Source: Paramarasmius palmivorus (Eukaryota; Basidiomycota; Agaricomycetes; Agaricales; Marasmiaceae). Taken from it: a stretch of DNA of 64,000 nucleotides. The notes beneath the pieces are model-generated. The model worked only from the letters and a program-made list of their open reading frames with translations, was not told the DNA's origin and ran no database searches. The position numbers were made by a program, and so were the translations under genes. Location: positions 1 through 64,000 of the forward strand of contig JAYKXP010000052.1 of the NCBI GenBank assembly GCA_037176845.1. The letters are read 5' to 3'. This document shows positions 63,247-64,000 of the stretch, piece by piece. Position 1 is the stretch's first letter. Every line of letters starts with the position of its first letter.

Positions 63247-63491
63247 GGCTTGCGGTCCAAGGTTGCACTACATATTACGTACGTCAATTTTTCGTTGACG
63301 CGTCTTTGACACGTTCTCTCAATCACACCACGGTCACCTAACCCATCCAGGCTATTTTCCCGGCCATTTTATCCATTGTATCTCGAGTTGCGCTCATCCT
63401 AGCTGTTCAACAGTTGCAATACCGATCAAATTCTCCTCGGAATGCAGGCTCACCGCCCGGTAATTTTTTGGCCCGGTAGTATACAACAAAC

Positions 63492-63518
63492 GGGCAGAGC
63501 GGGCAGAGCGGGCAGAGA
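63492..63518. repeat. Three tandem copies of GGGCAGAGC
   Basis: Two exact 9-base copies and a third ending in A instead of C. It lies in the upstream region between a minus-strand membrane-protein gene and a plus-strand open frame. Confidence 0.75.
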
Positions 63519-63644
63519 CCCCTTTGGCCAACGACCAACGACAGTATGCCATCCGGATTCCGATGGGGGCCAATCCAGATCTGCTGTTGATTCACTGCAA
63601 CGAAGAAATGATGCGCCGTGATGTCCCCTACCGCCCCTCATAGC

Positions 63645-64000
63645 ATGTTGCGCAGTCTGGAGCGCTCGAGTTCAGTGCTGATCTGTTCATCTCTTCCGTC
63701 TCCGAGGTCTTGCTACTCTAAACCTATATCGCTTTCTCGACAATACCGATGCGTTTGCATTTTTTGCGGATCTGTGCAGTACCGGCAGAGACTAGGTCCT
63801 ATTTCTACAATGATTTTTGCTTTCCCTTGGCTCTCCCCGACCATTGCAGAGACGTCATCGGATTGTACGTGGATCCCGACTACACTCAGTAATCGAAATC
63901 CCTCGCCGTTCTATTTTTATGCTGATGCAAAACGCCTTTTCGACAGTTACATGGCAACCTGTTCAACAGATTGTTCAAGTCACTGGAGTTTTCTCCATGT
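63645..64000 (+). CDS. Possible gene start, incomplete at window edge
   Basis: An open frame runs from ATG 63645 to the window end (118 codons) without a stop. It begins MLRSLERSSSVLICSSLPSP, rich in Ser, Arg and Leu and poor in acidic residues, like a mitochondrial presequence. No domain is recognised, and the frame may contain the first exon only, with a splice donor such as GTACGTGG near 63866. It could also be a chance open frame. Confidence 0.3.
   Translation, partial: MLRSLERSSSVLICSSLPSPRSCYSKPISLSRQYRCVCIFCGSVQYRQRLGPISTMIFAFPWLSPTIAETSSDCTWIPTTLSNRNPSPFYFYADAKRLFDSYMATCSTDCSSHWSFLH

Overview
The window reads as nuclear DNA of a mushroom-forming basidiomycete (Agaricomycetes). The signs are protein-coding genes on both strands cut by many short introns of about 45-60 bases with GT(R)AG(T) donors and CTNA-type branch sites, a basidiomycete-style non-reducing polyketide synthase, an AA9 lytic polysaccharide monooxygenase, an Elf1/New1-type ABC ATPase, and several single-span membrane proteins of a kind common in mushrooms. 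No tRNA, rRNA, CRISPR array or intact transposon was recognised. Splice junctions were reconstructed by eye from reading frame and conserved motifs; for the polyketide synthase, the SDR and the A-T-R reductase the joined lengths are exact multiples of three.

Layout. 1-11 kb: a small secondary-metabolism neighbourhood with a decayed Old Yellow Enzyme gene, a 2201-residue non-reducing PKS (SAT-KS-MAT-PT-ACP-ACP-ACP-TE) and a divergently transcribed short-chain dehydrogenase. 11-31.6 kb: housekeeping and hypothetical genes: a large acidic/basic protein ending in a HicA-like module, a two-lobed single-span membrane protein, a DUF7727-type membrane protein, Ap4A phosphorylase, ETF-alpha head-to-head with PEX5, a microexon-rich dihydroxyacid dehydratase, a small membrane protein, a bromodomain protein and proteasome chaperone PAC2. 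31.6-44.4 kb: RRP12, glycerol-3-phosphate acyltransferase, another single-span membrane protein and an Elf1/New1 ABC ATPase. 44.6-56 kb: an AA9 LPMO, a homeodomain factor divergent from an NDR-type kinase with an N-terminal CRIB-like motif, and two tandem ADP/ATP carriers. 56-64 kb: an A-T-R carboxylic acid reductase divergent from an ALDH-like protein that has lost its catalytic residues, a multi-pass membrane protein, and an open frame running off the right edge.

How the genes may work together. The PKS should make an orsellinic-acid-type aromatic acid. The SDR next door shares its upstream region, and the Old Yellow Enzyme relic on the other side suggests a tailoring step that has been lost. 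The A-T-R enzyme 47 kb away could reduce an aryl or amino acid to an aldehyde, but the housekeeping genes between them argue against one tight cluster. ETF-alpha and PEX5 share a 146-bp divergent promoter, which fits coordinated control of mitochondrial and peroxisomal fatty-acid oxidation. The most unusual things seen are the triple-ACP PKS with a Ser in place of the SAT Cys, the dehydratase with 7-, 9- and 13-base exons and two GC-AG introns, the CRIB-NDR kinase fusion, the HicA-like C-terminus and the tail-anchored ALDH pseudoenzyme.
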